64,000 nucleotides of DNA from Rhizobium sp. ZPR4 (lineage in GTDB: Bacteria; Pseudomonadota; Alphaproteobacteria; Rhizobiales; Rhizobiaceae). Position 1 is the stretch's first letter; every line of letters begins with the position of its first letter. Location: positions 2,542,001 through 2,606,000 of the forward strand of contig NZ_CP157967.1 of NCBI RefSeq assembly GCF_040215725.1, written 5' to 3'. Both the position numbers and the translations under genes were made by a program. The notes below the pieces were generated by a model, which searched no databases, was not told the origin of the DNA, and worked only from the letters and a program-made list of their open reading frames with translations. Below are positions 16,662 to 26,025 of the stretch, piece by piece.

Positions 16662-18104
16662 TCACACGCCAGACTGGCCGTCCGAACCGATATAGGCAAT
16701 GCGCAGCATATTGGTGGCGCCCGGCGTACCGAGCGGAACGCCTGCCGAAATGATGATGCGATCGCCCGGCTTGCCGAAGCCTTCCTCGGCAACGATGCGG
16801 CAGGCATTGTTGACCATATCGTCAAGATCGGTCGCATCGTGCGTGACGACACAGTGCATGCCCCAGACGACGGACAGACGGCGCGCCGTCTGGATGATCG
16901 GCGACAGCGCCAGGATCGGAACCTGCGGACGCTCGCGCGAGGCGCGCAGACCGGTGGTGCCGGAAGAGGTGTAGCAGACGATGGCGGCAAGCTTCAGCGT
17001 CTCGGCGATCTGGCGGGCGGCGAGCGAAATCGCGTCGGCGCCAGTTGCCTCAGGCAAAGCGCGCTGAGCATAGATGATGCCCGGATAGTGCGGCTCGCGC
17101 TCGATCGTGCCGGCGATCGAGGCCATCATGGAAACGGCCTCAACCGGATAGTCGCCGGATGCGGATTCTGCGGAGAGCATGACGGCATCGGCGCCTTCGA
17201 AGACGGCGGTCGCGACGTCGGAGACTTCTGCGCGGGTCGGAACCGGCGCGGAGATCATCGATTCCAGCATCTGCGTGGCGACGACCACCGGCTTACCGGA
17301 ACGGCGGCAGGCACGGATCAGCTGCTTCTGGATGCCGGGAACCGCTTCCAGCGGCATTTCCACGCCGAGGTCGCCACGGGCCACCATCAGCGCGTCGGAA
17401 AGCTCGATGATTTCCTCGATGCGCTCGACAGCCTGCGGCTTTTCGATCTTCGACATCAGGCCGACGCGGCCGTGCGAAATCTTGCGAACTTCCGTCAGGT
17501 CTTCCGGGCGCTGGATAAAGGAGAGCGCGACCCAGTCGACTTCGTTGGTGGCGAGAACGGCATCGAGGTCGACGCGATCCTTGTCGGTCAGCGCACCGAC
17601 GCCGAGCAGCGTATCGGGCAGGCTGACACCCTTGCGGTCGGAAATCTTCGTGCCGGAAATGACTGTTGTGACGATGCTCTTGCCGTCGCACTTTTCGGCA
17701 CGCAGCGCCAGCTTGCCATCATCGATCAGCAGGCGATGGCCAGGCTGAACCGATTCCAGGATCTCCGGATGCGGCAGGAAAACGCGCGTGTTGTCGCCGG
17801 GGATATCCTGATTGTCGAGCGTGAAAGTCTGGCCGGGCTTCAAATCGACCTTGGTTTCAGCAAACTTGCCGACACGCAGCTTGGGACCCTGCAAGTCGGC
17901 GAGAATGCCGATCGGACGACCACAGCGAGCTTCGACGGCGCGAATGCGCTGGATCAGCGTGCGCATCACGTCATGGCTGGCATGGCTCATATTGATGCGG
18001 AACAGGTCCGCCCCGGCCTCATGGAGCTTCTGGATCATTTCCTCCGAAGAGGAAGCGGGACCGAGCGTTGCGAGGATTTTGACTTTTCTGTTGCGTCTCA
18101 TCAA
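16662..18104 (-). CDS. pyk: Pyruvate kinase
   Basis: 480 aa. Typical features: KILATLGPASSS at the N-terminus, FRINMSHASHD, ADLQGPKLRVGKF, the catalytic MSKIEKPQAVERIEEI, VARGDLGVEMPLE and the C-terminal regulatory-type domain with SSGTTGLRASRERP. It converts phosphoenolpyruvate and ADP to pyruvate and ATP at the end of glycolysis/Entner-Doudoroff. Its start overlaps the stop of the upstream DUF1036 gene by four bases (ATGA), so translation is probably coupled. A good terminator follows. Confidence 0.97.
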   Translation of the reverse strand: MMRRNRKVKILATLGPASSSEEMIQKLHEAGADLFRINMSHASHDVMRTLIQRIRAVEARCGRPIGILADLQGPKLRVGKFAETKVDLKPGQTFTLDNQDIPGDNTRVFLPHPEILESVQPGHRLLIDDGKLALRAEKCDGKSIVTTVISGTKISDRKGVSLPDTLLGVGALTDKDRVDLDAVLATNEVDWVALSFIQRPEDLTEVRKISHGRVGLMSKIEKPQAVERIEEIIELSDALMVARGDLGVEMPLEAVPGIQKQLIRACRRSGKPVVVATQMLESMISAPVPTRAEVSDVATAVFEGADAVMLSAESASGDYPVEAVSMMASIAGTIEREPHYPGIIYAQRALPEATGADAISLAARQIAETLKLAAIVCYTSSGTTGLRASRERPQVPILALSPIIQTARRLSVVWGMHCVVTHDATDLDDMVNNACRIVAEEGFGKPGDRIIISAGVPLGTPGATNMLRIAYIGSDGQSGV

Positions 18105-18646
18105 TTCTGGCTTTCTTGGCTGCCCGAGGGCTCGGAAAGCTGAACCATCCAGCTCGCCTGGCGCCCGGTGTCGTATTCCTTGAATCCCATCTTCTGATAG
18201 CCACGAGCGTAGCAGTCTTTGACACCTGGGATTTTGAATTCATTTTCCGCCACGCACATTTCGACGTCGCCCGTCCAGCGGCCGCCGCGGGCCGCATCTT
18301 CTGCGTAGAGGTAATAATAGCGGGATTGAAGCGGTCCCTCGATCAAAGTGGCGCAGGTATTGGCCGGAATCTGCCACCAGCCCTCCGTCACCCAGCCGTC
18401 CTTTCCGCGATAACCGACCGCCACACCGACGAGATTCTGCGTGCCGTTGCACGTTCGGAAATCGGCATGAGCCGCATTCGGCATGAAGAAGAACGGCGCT
18501 GCTGCAGCGAGGATGAGGAAGGCGATTCGGGCGAGCGGGCCTGACCGCTTAACGAAACGTGGCGCGACTTGGCTGGACACGGCTTCCAATTGGCTCCCGG
18601 TTATTCGTTGTTGCGTCTTCTTGCGCCGCCATCCCATGAATGTCAA
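18101..18646 (-). CDS. DUF1036 exported protein
   Basis: Up to 181 aa. From the ATG at 18646 the signal segment (PLARIAFLILAAAAPFFFMP, then NAAHA) would sit after 37 residues; a GTG at 18580 with GGAAG upstream gives a more normal signal peptide. The mature part, DFRTCNGTQNLVGVAVGYRG then EGWWQIPANTCATLI and YYYLYAEDAARGGRWTGD, is the DUF1036 family with several conserved Cys and Trp. It is presumably periplasmic. Its 3' end overlaps pyk. Function is unknown. Confidence 0.82.
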   Translation of the reverse strand: MTFMGWRRKKTQQRITGSQLEAVSSQVAPRFVKRSGPLARIAFLILAAAAPFFFMPNAAHADFRTCNGTQNLVGVAVGYRGKDGWVTEGWWQIPANTCATLIEGPLQSRYYYLYAEDAARGGRWTGDVEMCVAENEFKIPGVKDCYARGYQKMGFKEYDTGRQASWMVQLSEPSGSQESQN

Positions 18647-18793
18647 CGCAACTCTAATCGATTATATTTTCTTCACGGGATGCTGACGGCACCATGCGCC
18701 GTTCGTCATCCGATCGAAGTTGCGAACCTTGCACCTTCCATCCGCACATGCAATCAAACAAAGAGTTGAAAATTTCAATAACCGACAATCCGC

Positions 18794-19588
18794 ATGATCG
18801 ATTTCAGACCGTTTGAATTCATACCCGGCAATCGTGACAAAGGCATGGTCATTCTCGGCGACCACGCCATGCGGCACCTGCCCGCACGCTATGGCAGCTT
18901 AGGTCTGCCGGAGGCCGCGTTTTCCCGCCATATCGCCTATGACATCGGCATCGAAAGTCTCTGCCGCCATCTCTGCGCCCGGCTGGGCGTACCGGGCGTA
19001 CTCGGCGGCTTCTCCCGCCTGCTGATCGACCCGAACCGCGGCGAAGACGACCCGACGCTCATCATGAAGATCTCGGACGGCGCGATCATACCGGGCAATC
19101 ACCCGATCACGGATGAAGAATGGAACCGCCGTATCGAAGCCTTCCACCGGCCCTATCATAGGGCAGTCGACGAGACGATTTCCGCGGTCGCCGCGGCGAC
19201 GGGCAAGGCACCGCTGATCTTCTCGATGCACTCCTTCACGCCGGCGTGGAAGGGTGTACCCCGCCCCTGGCACGCGAGCGTGCTCTGGGACAGCGACGAA
19301 CGTGCCGTCGTGCCGCTTCTTGCAAAGCTCGGCGCCGATCCCGATCTGGTTATCGGAGACAACGAGCCCTATGACGGCGCCCTGCGCAACGACACGATGT
19401 TCCGCCATTGCATGATGAAGGGCATCCCGCACGCGCTGCTGGAGGTCCGGCAGGATCTGATCGGTGATGAGGCCGGCATTGTCGAATGGGCCGACCGGCT
19501 GGCACCGATCTTCGCCGAGATCAATGCCGATCCGGCGCTGCATGAATATAAGCGATATCCTTCGCGCACCGGCCCTTATGAGGCGTGA
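18794..19588 (+). CDS. N-formylglutamate amidohydrolase family protein
   Basis: 264 aa. The motifs IPGNRDKGMVILGDHAMRHL, RLLIDPNR, MKISDGAIIPGN, HRPYHRAVD and IFSMHSFTP are those of the FGase family. FGase hydrolyses N-formylglutamate, the last step of one histidine-degradation route. No hut genes are nearby, so the physiological substrate may differ. DUF1244 follows 27 bases later and probably shares its transcript. Confidence 0.88.
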   Translation: MIDFRPFEFIPGNRDKGMVILGDHAMRHLPARYGSLGLPEAAFSRHIAYDIGIESLCRHLCARLGVPGVLGGFSRLLIDPNRGEDDPTLIMKISDGAIIPGNHPITDEEWNRRIEAFHRPYHRAVDETISAVAAATGKAPLIFSMHSFTPAWKGVPRPWHASVLWDSDERAVVPLLAKLGADPDLVIGDNEPYDGALRNDTMFRHCMMKGIPHALLEVRQDLIGDEAGIVEWADRLAPIFAEINADPALHEYKRYPSRTGPYEA

Positions 19589-19615
19589 GCCGAAAAGCGA
19601 ATTAAGGAGAAAGAG

Positions 19616-19921
19616 ATGACCACGCTCACCCGGGAACAAGAGACCGAACTTGAAGCCGCCGCGTTCCGACGCCTCGTCGCGCATCTGCGCGAACGCAGCG
19701 ACGTTCAGAACATCGACCTGATGAATCTCGCCGGCTTCTGTCGCAACTGCCTCTCCAACTGGTATCGCGAAGCGGCCGAAGAGGCTGGCCTGCCTGTCAG
19801 CAAGGACGAGTCCCGCGAAATGATCTACGGCATGCCCTACGAGGATTGGAAAAACCTGCATCAGAAAGAAGCCTCGCCTGTGCAAAAAGCCGCTTTCGAG
19901 CAGAACAAGCCGAAAGATTAA
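19616..19921 (+). CDS. DUF1244 family protein
   Basis: 101 aa with AAGGAGAAAGAG before the ATG. The conserved core LVAHLRERSDVQNIDLMNLA, GFCRNCLSNWYREA and MIYGMPYEDWKNLHQ is the DUF1244 signature, including a Cys-x-x-Cys. It is a small soluble protein of unknown function, widespread in alphaproteobacteria. It likely forms an operon with the N-formylglutamate amidohydrolase gene. Confidence 0.85.
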   Translation: MTTLTREQETELEAAAFRRLVAHLRERSDVQNIDLMNLAGFCRNCLSNWYREAAEEAGLPVSKDESREMIYGMPYEDWKNLHQKEASPVQKAAFEQNKPKD

Positions 19922-20093
19922 CGCTCCCTTCACCAATTCGGCTTGACCTTGCGCGCCATTCGCGGCACGTCAACTGCCCGATCGAATTCGAAATACCGCG
20001 CAAGCCAGGAAGCGATGTGCCGTATCGGTGACTGGCCGATCTCATCTGCGACGGGCTGCAAGCGACCCCTTTAAGACCCTTTAGGAGAAGTGC

Positions 20094-20345
20094 ATGGAAG
20101 AGAACAGCGTCGAGAACGTGGCCGCGGCGGAACTCCGTCAATTCATCGAGCGCATCGAGCGCCTCGAAGAAGAAAAGGCCGCGATTGGAAGCGACATCAA
20201 GGACGTCATGGGCGAAGCCAAGGGCCGTGGCTACGACACCAAGGCGATCCGCACCATCATCCGCCTTCGCAAGAAGGACGCGAACGAACGCCTGGAAGAA
20301 GAATCCATCCTGCAGACCTATATGGCCGCACTCGGCATGGAATAA
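20094..20345 (+). CDS. gapR: GapR-like nucleoid-associated protein (DUF2312)
   Basis: 83 aa with AGGAG before the ATG. The sequence ([20 protein letters not shown], then [20 protein letters not shown], then IIRLRKKD and the acidic [14 protein letters not shown]) is the DUF2312 family. Its Caulobacter member GapR binds AT-rich, overtwisted DNA as a clamp and assists replication and chromosome structure. The gene is monocistronic and followed by a strong terminator. Confidence 0.92.
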   Translation: MEENSVENVAAAELRQFIERIERLEEEKAAIGSDIKDVMGEAKGRGYDTKAIRTIIRLRKKDANERLEEESILQTYMAALGME

Positions 20346-20377
20346 TCAAGGCTCTCATCGGCCTTGCGAGATGATCG

Positions 20378-20405
20378 GGAGCCGGCTTGCCGGCTCCTTT
20401 CTTTT
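20378..20405 (+). terminator. Terminator after gapR
   Basis: Perfect stem GGAGCCGG (20378-20385) and CCGGCTCC (20390-20397) with loop CTTG, followed by TTTCTTTTT. It may also help the convergent nitronate monooxygenase gene, which ends at 20417. Confidence 0.9.
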
Positions 20406-20416
20406 TGAGCGCATGA

Positions 20417-21466
20417 TCAGGCGAAAAGGCGAGCGATCAATTCGGCAGCACTGCCCTGCCAGAGTTCGCCCTTGCCGGTTCCCGACCAGAGAGACAGGAA
20501 ATCCGGCGATCCCTTCGCCGTCGATGCGCCGCGCATGTCCCGGGTGAACTTGTTCTGCGCCGGAAAGGGAAGAATGGCGTCCGGCTTTCCATCCATCTCA
20601 TCCATGAAACGGTTCTCGATGCCGCGTGCGAAGCGGCCCGAAAAGGCGCGCGTCGTCCGCGTATTACGGTCCGGCGTCTCAAGCAGCTTTTTGCGATAAG
20701 GCGCCGATGTCCCGGCTTCAGAGCAAGCAAGGAAAGCCGTGCCCATCTGGACGGCCTGTGCGCCGGCCTGAAGTGCCGCCCGGATATCGCCTGTGGTCAT
20801 GATGCCGCCAGCCGCGATCAGCGGCACCCGAATGATACCGACACATTGATCAAGCAAATCGCGAAGGCCGATTTCCGGATCTGCCGCCCTGGCATCGAAA
20901 ATGCCGCGATGACCGCCGGCTTCGAAGCCTTGCAGCACGACCGCATCCATGCCGCTCCCTTCCAGCGCCCTCGCCTCCTCGAGCGTCGTCGCCGTGCCGA
21001 TCAGCGGAATGCCGGCCTTCTTCGCCTCTCGTACATGATCGGCTGGCAACAGGCCGAAGACGAAGCTGAGGCAGGCCGGCTTGAGGCGCAGAGCGGCCTC
21101 GAACTGCGTATCGAAATCCTCTTCATAGGGAGGAGCAAGCTGCGGCGAAGCCAGTTCCAATTCCTGGCGGTACCGCGCGGTCGCCTCCGCCGCTTGCTCA
21201 ACCCGATCGGCGGCGACCTCCGGGATCGAATGCGGAATGAAGAGATTGATCGAAAACGGCTTGTCGGTTCGCTGCCGCACCTGAGCTGCAAAGGCTTCGA
21301 TGGCCGCGGCGTTGTAATAGGCGCCGCCCATTGCGCCGAGCGCGCCTGCCGCCGATGTCGCCGCCACGAGTTCCGCCGACGAGGGGCCGCCGGCCATCGG
21401 CGCGACGATCAAGGGATGCTTCAGACCAAGCTGCTGAAAAAGATTGCTGTCCGTAGGGGCAGACAT
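20417..21466 (-). CDS. Nitronate monooxygenase family protein
   Basis: 349 aa FMN-dependent TIM barrel. Visible motifs are HPLIVAPMAGGPSSAELVAA at the N-terminus, KAGIPLIGTATTLEEARALE, MDAVVLQGFEAGGHRG and LIAAGGIMTTGDIRAALQAG. The family oxidises nitronates (propionate-3-nitronate and nitroalkanes) using flavin and oxygen. Length is typical. It stands alone on the minus strand. Confidence 0.9.
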   Translation of the reverse strand: MSAPTDSNLFQQLGLKHPLIVAPMAGGPSSAELVAATSAAGALGAMGGAYYNAAAIEAFAAQVRQRTDKPFSINLFIPHSIPEVAADRVEQAAEATARYRQELELASPQLAPPYEEDFDTQFEAALRLKPACLSFVFGLLPADHVREAKKAGIPLIGTATTLEEARALEGSGMDAVVLQGFEAGGHRGIFDARAADPEIGLRDLLDQCVGIIRVPLIAAGGIMTTGDIRAALQAGAQAVQMGTAFLACSEAGTSAPYRKKLLETPDRNTRTTRAFSGRFARGIENRFMDEMDGKPDAILPFPAQNKFTRDMRGASTAKGSPDFLSLWSGTGKGELWQGSAAELIARLFA

Positions 21467-21565
21467 GTCCGTTTTCCTTTCAGGAAAGTCTGTTCAGGTC
21501 TTCATGCAACATAGGTGCCGCACGGCTGCTTCCCAAGCATAAGCTTGGGGAAATTTATACTTCCA

Positions 21566-22492
21566 TCAGTTCCGTCTGAGCGCCGCGGTGCGGACCTCGA
21601 TCGCCTTGACGACCGACACCATGTCTAGCCGGCCATTGCCGAGTTCGACGCTTTCCCCATAGAGAGCGCTGCAGAGATCGAGAACCGGCGACGCCATATT
21701 CGCGGCGCGGGCCGCCTCGGCAATCAGTTTCGTGCTGTTGAAGGCATCAGCCGTTGCCGCCTGCACTGAAAAATCCTGTGCGATAAGCTTCGGAATTTTC
21801 ACGCGCGTCAGATCGCTGGCCATGGGACCGGAATCGATCGCAGCCTGGAACGTCTTGAGATCGAGCCCATTGCTCTCGGCAAAATGCGCCGCTTCGGCAA
21901 GCCCCGCCAGCATCGTGCAAAGATAGAGATTGACGGTCAGCTTCATCAATAGCGCATTGCCGACCGGGCCGCACAGGATCGTTTCGCGGCACATGGGCGC
22001 AAGCAACGGCCGCACCTCGGAAACCGCCTCCGGATCGCCGCCAAGCAAGGCCACAAGCTGCCCCATCTCGGCAGGCTTCCGCGAGCCAGAAACCGGGGCT
22101 TCCACATAGCGTCCACCGGCAGCGAGAATATCGGCGGCAAGCCCACGCGAATAGTCAGGTGGATTGGAGCCCATCGACACGACGATGTGGCCGGAGACCA
22201 GCTTGGCAAAGTCCGGTGTCCCGCGCCGAAGCACCTCGTCCAACACCATTTCGTTGACAAGCATGAGGATGACGATGCGGGCGCGCTCGAACACGTCCTC
22301 GACGCTTACCGCAACAGTCGCGCCTGCCTCGCGCAGCGGGTCGCCGGCGGCGGGCGAGCGGTTCCAGACCACGAGCCTCGTGCCGGCCTTCGCCAGATTG
22401 AGGGCCATCGGCTGGCCCATGACGCCGAGACCGACAAAGCCGATCTCCTCGCCCGGCGCGGCGCCGGGACGTTCGCTGACGTTGGTCATCAT
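21566..22492 (-). CDS. Beta-hydroxyacid dehydrogenase family oxidoreductase
   Basis: 308 aa from the double ATG at 22492/22489, with GGAG five bases upstream; an in-frame codon at 22555 is rejected. The Rossmann motif is IGFVGLGVMGQPMALNLAKA. The substrate-binding motif VEAPVSGSRKPAE and the catalytic LLMKLTVNLYLC (Lys) are conserved. It is an NAD(P)-dependent short-chain hydroxyacid dehydrogenase of the HIBADH/tartronate-semialdehyde or GLYR type. Substrate not determined. Confidence 0.83.
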   Translation of the reverse strand: MMTNVSERPGAAPGEEIGFVGLGVMGQPMALNLAKAGTRLVVWNRSPAAGDPLREAGATVAVSVEDVFERARIVILMLVNEMVLDEVLRRGTPDFAKLVSGHIVVSMGSNPPDYSRGLAADILAAGGRYVEAPVSGSRKPAEMGQLVALLGGDPEAVSEVRPLLAPMCRETILCGPVGNALLMKLTVNLYLCTMLAGLAEAAHFAESNGLDLKTFQAAIDSGPMASDLTRVKIPKLIAQDFSVQAATADAFNSTKLIAEAARAANMASPVLDLCSALYGESVELGNGRLDMVSVVKAIEVRTAALRRN

Positions 22493-22590
22493 AACAACTC
22501 CGATAGTTCGGGTGACTATGCGATCTCTCGTGTCAGAGCCGGCGGGAGAGCTCACATGCCTCTCTCGCCGGATATCGGGTCATGGTCCGT

Positions 22591-23688
22591 TTAGAACAGG
22601 CGGTCCAGCCAATCATTCTTGTCCGGCGCACGGCCAAACTGGATGTCGGTCAGCGCGGCCTTCAAGCGAAGGGTCGTAGGACCAGCTTCACCATTACCGA
22701 TGGTGAAGCCGTGTTTGTGGCCCTTCAGCTTGCCGATCGGCGTCACGACAGCTGCCGTGCCGCAAGCAAAGGCTTCGCTAAGGCGCCCGCTCTCGGCATC
22801 GGCCCGCCATTGCTCGATCGAATAGGGCTCTTCGCGAACGGTCAGGCCCATGTCGCGCCCGAGCTTGATCAGCGAGTCGCGGGTGATGCCCGGCAGGATC
22901 GTGCCCGTCAGCGGCGGTGTCTGGAGTGAGCCATCCTTGAAGACGAAGAAGATGTTCATGCCGCCAAGCTCTTCGATCCAGCGCTTTTCGACCGCATCGA
23001 GGAAGACGACCTGATCGCAACCTTCACGCTGGCCTTCGGCAAGCGCGGAAAGGCTTGCGGCATAATTGCCGCCGCACTTGGCAGCACCAGTGCCACCGGG
23101 AGCCGCACGCGTGTAGTTCTCGGAAAGCCAAAGCGTAACGGCCGACCCACCGCCCTTGAAGAAGGAAGCAACGGGAGAGGCGATGACACAGAAGACGTAA
23201 TCGGTCGCAGGCCTCGTGCCGAGTGCGACTTCCGTACCGATCATGAATGGCCGCAGATAGAGCGATGAACCCTCGGCGGTCGGAATCCATTCGCGATCGA
23301 TCTTGACCAGCTCGCGAACCGACTCGACGAACATATTCTCAGGCAGGGTTGGCATCGCCAGCCGCTCGGCCGAATTGTGGAAACGGCGCGCATTGGCGCT
23401 GGGGCGGAAAAGGGCCGCCCCGCCGTCGGGCAGATGATAGGCCTTCATGCCCTCGAAGATTTCCTGGGCATAGTGAAGCACGACAGTAGCCGGATCGAGA
23501 GCAAGCGCCTTGCGCGGCTCGATCTTGGGGCTGTGCCAACCGCGATCCTGCGAATAGCGGATCGTCACCATGTGGTCGGTGAAGATGCGGCCGAAGCCCG
23601 GGTTCTGCAGCAGCGCTTCCCGCTCGCTTGCCGTCGCGGGATTGGGGTTTTTCTGGATGTCGAAGGTTAATGTTTCGCCGTTGCTCAT
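22591..23688 (-). CDS. ilvE: Branched-chain amino-acid aminotransferase
   Basis: 365 aa from the ATG at 23688, with a strong GGAGGAG; an in-frame extension to 23796 is rejected. PLP fold type IV: Lys204 in GTGAAKCGGNYAAS. Other motifs are YAQEIFEGMKAYH, LYLRPFMIGTE, FLDAVEKRWIEELGGMN and the acceptor-side GRLSEAFACGTAAVVTPIG. It transfers the amino group between Leu, Ile or Val and glutamate. An 8-base inverted repeat lies 61-84 bases upstream of the ATG. Confidence 0.95.
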   Translation of the reverse strand: MSNGETLTFDIQKNPNPATASEREALLQNPGFGRIFTDHMVTIRYSQDRGWHSPKIEPRKALALDPATVVLHYAQEIFEGMKAYHLPDGGAALFRPSANARRFHNSAERLAMPTLPENMFVESVRELVKIDREWIPTAEGSSLYLRPFMIGTEVALGTRPATDYVFCVIASPVASFFKGGGSAVTLWLSENYTRAAPGGTGAAKCGGNYAASLSALAEGQREGCDQVVFLDAVEKRWIEELGGMNIFFVFKDGSLQTPPLTGTILPGITRDSLIKLGRDMGLTVREEPYSIEQWRADAESGRLSEAFACGTAAVVTPIGKLKGHKHGFTIGNGEAGPTTLRLKAALTDIQFGRAPDKNDWLDRLF

Positions 23689-23748
23689 GGCTCCTCCAAT
23701 GCTTCTTTTGTCACGGCTTTCGCCGCCCATCTCCCGAAGGATGGTGTA

Positions 23749-23772
23749 AATCAAATCGGGTGGTATTTGATT
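23749..23772. promoter_or_regulatory. Inverted repeat upstream of ilvE
   Basis: AATCAAAT (23749-23756) and ATTTGATT (23765-23772) are perfect 8-base arms with an 8-base spacer. A second nested dyad (AGCGATT at 23804, AATCGCT at 23830) lies further upstream. Either may bind a regulator of ilvE. I cannot assign them to a known box. Confidence 0.45.
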
Positions 23773-23879
23773 GCGTTTACGCCTGTTCTCACGCAAGTTT
23801 AAGAGCGATTTGCATAAAATTATGAGGCGAATCGCTATTTCTCGCCTGGAAGCCGACTATCGGTCTCATCGGGCTGCCA

Positions 23880-25142
23880 TCAGAGCACTTTCGCAATGGC
23901 TTCGGCGGCCGCAGCGCCGGTTTCATAGGCGCCGTGCGCGGTAGAATAGCGCGCCCTCGAGCAGGCTTCTCCGGCAAAGAACAAGCGCCCGTCGCGGGGA
24001 GCGGCCAGGACGCCGCGGAGATCGGAAGCACCGGGCGTCGCATAGGAATAGGAGCCGCCGAAGAAAGGCTCTCCCGCCCAGGCTGACGCAGCCAAGGGCG
24101 ACAGTTTCCTGCCCACATCGGCGCCGAAGGTGCGCTTCAGCTGCTCCACCGAAAAATCAAACATCGCATCGATGCCCTGCCGCTCCAGATCGAGCGCAAG
24201 ATCGGCAGCGAAATAGGCTTCGATGACCGGCATGCCGAATGGCTTCAACTGATAGGCACCCGTACGCCGGCTGTGCTGCGATCCCATCACATGCGTATCG
24301 TCCGGAAACATCGCCGGTTCGGCAACGCGAAGGAAAAGCTTGTTTGCCAGGCCGAGCGGCAGGCGCGCTGCTGCGTCGATTTTCTCCGGCAAGGGCGGCC
24401 AGAAGGCGATGCGTTCGGCCGCAAGCACATTGGTGGAAACTGTGACAATGACGGCCTTTGCCCGCAGCTCACCCTTGCTCGTCGAAACAACGATATGATC
24501 GGCGCCGCTGTGGTCGATGCGGCTGACCTCGGCTCCGAGAACGGTCGGCACCGGCAAGCCGTAGGTCGCAACCAAAGTGCCGTAGCCCTGTCGCACGCGC
24601 CAGTCGGGACCGGGCCCGGGATCGTAGCGGCCGAGATCGATCACCGAGGACTTGTCGAGCTCTCCTCCGGTCATGAAGGCGCCGACGGCGTAAATCCTTT
24701 CACTCCACGGATCGTCGGGAGACAGCATGGTCGAAAGATCCGCGTCTTCATCGCCCTCGTAGTCATCGACACGCTCGAAAAAGTCGTTGATGGCAGCGCC
24801 TGCGGCCATTGCGCCCGGATCGTTTTGCTCCAGCCGATGGCCACCGTCGCTCCAGGGGGCGGGCGTGCGATCGACGATCAGGCCCACTTCCCCGGCAATC
24901 CCGGTCCAGGCGTTAGTACGCGCGCCATGCAGCCAGCCACAGCCGAGATCGAGCGCAGCCGCATCGGTCCCGAACGGATGGATCGAGCGGGCGCGCCCGC
25001 CGACCCGATCGGACGCTTCGAGCAGGACGATCGAGAGATCCGGCCGAAGCGATTGCAGCTGCCGGGCAGCGCTCACTCCTGCCGCTCCAGCACCGATCAC
25101 GGCAACGTCGACCTCGCCGCCTCTCCAGGATTCGATGGGCAT
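23880..25142 (-). CDS. FAD-dependent amine oxidase family protein
   Basis: 420 aa from the ATG at 25142, with AAGGA ten bases upstream; the upstream frame to 25385 has no homology-like sequence. The FAD dinucleotide fold is VAVIGAGAAGVSAARQLQSL with the second motif VLLEASDRVGGRARS. The C-terminus carries GRLFFAGEACSRARYSTAHG then AYETGAAAAEAI, the amine-oxidase FAD-binding signature. Likely a flavin monoamine oxidase or related oxidoreductase (PF01593 type). Substrate unknown. It is divergent from the DUF2946 gene. Confidence 0.88.
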   Translation of the reverse strand: MPIESWRGGEVDVAVIGAGAAGVSAARQLQSLRPDLSIVLLEASDRVGGRARSIHPFGTDAAALDLGCGWLHGARTNAWTGIAGEVGLIVDRTPAPWSDGGHRLEQNDPGAMAAGAAINDFFERVDDYEGDEDADLSTMLSPDDPWSERIYAVGAFMTGGELDKSSVIDLGRYDPGPGPDWRVRQGYGTLVATYGLPVPTVLGAEVSRIDHSGADHIVVSTSKGELRAKAVIVTVSTNVLAAERIAFWPPLPEKIDAAARLPLGLANKLFLRVAEPAMFPDDTHVMGSQHSRRTGAYQLKPFGMPVIEAYFAADLALDLERQGIDAMFDFSVEQLKRTFGADVGRKLSPLAASAWAGEPFFGGSYSYATPGASDLRGVLAAPRDGRLFFAGEACSRARYSTAHGAYETGAAAAEAIAKVL

Positions 25143-25360
25143 TCCAATTCCTTTTCGCGCAAACGCCGGAGAATAATCCAGCCGCACGACTTGGTGATAT
25201 GAGGCTCGCCAATCCGCCGACGCGAACCCCTGCGACCATCTGTAGCCGACCTCGGCGCGGCCTGTAAACGGGCGCAGCGGCCGGGATACCAAATTGCCGC
25301 ATTGAGCTGAAACGGCGAATGTCGTACGTGCTTCAGCCAGGCAGATAGTGAGGAAAGATC

Positions 25361-25765
25361 GTGCAGAAGCGGATCTTCGCAACAACGCAAGGACTGATGC
25401 GTATTTTATGCGCGGTCGCGTTGATGTCGATCGGTTTTGCGCATCATCCGGCTGTTGCCAGCGCCGCCGAACTACCTCCGCTGGAACTTGCGCAGTACCG
25501 CTTGCCGGATGGAAGCCTGCCCATCATCTGCACCACCGAAAAGACGGCTGACGGCAAGCAGCACGGCAAGACCCATATGGTGGGCTGCGAGGCCTGCCGG
25601 ATTTCTGCCGCAGCGCTCCTGCCCCACCCACCGGCTGAAGTGTGCGACCATCTTGCGCTTGTGCGCCAGGATATGGTCGAACCCGAAACCGCGACATACC
25701 GTCGGCAGCTCCATCCGCCTAATTGCGGACCACGCGCCCCGCCAGCCTTCCAAACGCTTGCCTGA
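25361..25765 (+). CDS. DUF2946-like exported protein
   Basis: 134 aa from a GTG at 25361 preceded by AGGAAAG; an ATG at 25397 would drop a basic N-region. A signal peptide (about 12-35, LMRILCAVALMSIG) is followed by the Cys-containing LPIICTTEK and CEACRISAAALLPHPP and a C-terminal NCGPRAPP. This is the layout of DUF2946 proteins, often found beside copper-handling genes. It is followed by an SCO-like fragment and copC, which supports a copper-related role. Function unproven. Confidence 0.65.
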   Translation: MQKRIFATTQGLMRILCAVALMSIGFAHHPAVASAAELPPLELAQYRLPDGSLPIICTTEKTADGKQHGKTHMVGCEACRISAAALLPHPPAEVCDHLALVRQDMVEPETATYRRQLHPPNCGPRAPPAFQTLA

Positions 25766-26025
25766 GCCTGTGCTGCGGCCGATGCCGCAGTCGCCTGGCC
25801 GGCAGCCTTCCTGTCGACGGCGGTTTCCCCTCCCCGTCACGCGGGCAAGCACCTTGCCATAAAATGCCTCGCGGGCAGCATCTGCCACGAGGCGCAGAAC
25901 TCTCCCAAGGAAACTGATCATGATCCGATTGATATGCCATCGCGCAGCCTTCGGCCCCCACCCCGCCGAGACGACCGATGTCCACACCCTTGTTCCGACA
26001 GAGACGCACAGCCTTGGAGGCGACC

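Noticed and set aside
16473..18143. 556-codon plus-strand frame opposite pyruvate kinase
   Set aside because: Antisense shadow; Pyk on the other strand carries all family motifs.
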